From Thermococci archaeon (GTDB lineage Archaea; Methanobacteriota_B; Thermococci; Methanofastidiosales; B48-G16): DNA of 6,749 nucleotides. How positions within the stretch are numbered: position 1 is the first letter of the stretch; every line of letters begins with the position of its first letter. Of this stretch, positions 6,592 through 6,749 are shown in pieces. The notes beneath the pieces were generated by a model. It searched no databases and was not told the DNA's origin. It worked only from the letters and a program-made list of their open reading frames with translations. A program made the position numbers and the translations under genes. Location of the stretch: contig DAOVEQ010000059.1 in the NCBI GenBank assembly GCA_030668905.1, positions 1 through 6,749 of the forward strand, written 5' to 3'.

Positions 6592-6749
6592 TGTAGAGTA
6601 CGGAAATTATTTCGCCAAGATCTAACTCTGGACATGACTAAACTCAACAACAAAAAGATCGAATATATAATCAATCAAGTCACAAAAAAGAATCAAAACA
6701 CAAAAACAATGGCAGAAATATATGATATCACAAGAAGGAGAGTGCAGCA
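6592..6749 (+). mobile_element. Left end of an insertion sequence, cut by the window edge (IS481-like candidate)
   Basis: The first 38 codons of a transposase-like gene begin at 6634. Upstream of it, TGTAGAGTACGGAAATTATT starting at 6592 has the TGT start common at IS481-type ends. Within it are an 11-base palindrome GAAATTATTTC (6603-6613) and a 5-base inverted pair AGAGT/ACTCT (6595-6599 and 6625-6629). The right end, terminal inverted repeat partner and target duplication lie outside the window, so the boundary is inferred. Confidence 0.45.
6634..6749 (+). CDS. Transposase/integrase N-terminus, partial (helix-turn-helix)
   Basis: The gene begins at ATG 6634 and runs off the window after 38 codons and two bases. 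The peptide starts MTKLNNKKIEYIINQV and continues to a segment AEIYDITRRRVQ that looks like the recognition half of a helix-turn-helix. This opening closely resembles the N-termini of archaeal IS481-like transposases with a C-terminal rve (DDE) integrase core, as I recall them. The catalytic domain is not in view, so completeness and activity cannot be judged. The frame is open back to about 6565, but no earlier ATG, GTG or TTG codon occurs in it. No Shine-Dalgarno is apparent. The gene is divergent from the lipoprotein. Confidence 0.6.
   Translation, partial: MTKLNNKKIEYIINQVTKKNQNTKTMAEIYDITRRRVQ

Overview
The window looks archaeal, probably from a euryarchaeal, methanogen-like lineage. Three things point that way: the separate four-subunit pyruvate:ferredoxin oxidoreductase (gamma-delta-alpha-beta), an archaeal-type Ski2-like helicase with an N-terminal C4 zinc finger, and promoters with TATA boxes placed for leaderless or nearly leaderless transcripts. 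The DNA is AT-rich, more visibly so in the minus-strand genes than in the por genes. The exact lineage cannot be fixed from this sequence.

Layout. Bases 1-72 hold only the possible tail of an upstream gene and the porG ribosome binding site. Bases 73-2974 (+) are a compact operon, porG-porD-porA-porB, each gene starting at or within one base of the previous stop and each with its own Shine-Dalgarno. Together they encode one enzyme, which decarboxylates pyruvate with CoA and thiamine diphosphate and passes electrons through three [4Fe-4S] clusters to ferredoxin. Bases 2969-5317 (-) encode a ~782-residue superfamily 2 helicase. It converges on porB with six bases of overlap, and its lysine-rich tail lies opposite T-tracts that probably terminate the por transcript. 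Bases 5366-6544 (-) encode a lipoprotein whose sequence folds naturally into a seven-bladed beta-propeller. Bases ~6592-6749 (+) appear to be the left end of an insertion sequence, with the first 38 codons of a helix-turn-helix transposase cut by the window edge.

How the parts relate. The por operon is core metabolism and is ordinary and intact. The helicase and the lipoprotein share a strand but are separated by a short gap containing a good TATA box, so a functional link between them is not supported. The insertion sequence lies just upstream of the lipoprotein and could affect its promoter. I see no CRISPR array, tRNA, rRNA or obvious defence or biosynthetic cluster. The most interesting points are the zinc/cysteine architecture of the helicase, the dual-use convergent junction, the propeller lipoprotein and the insertion sequence boundary.
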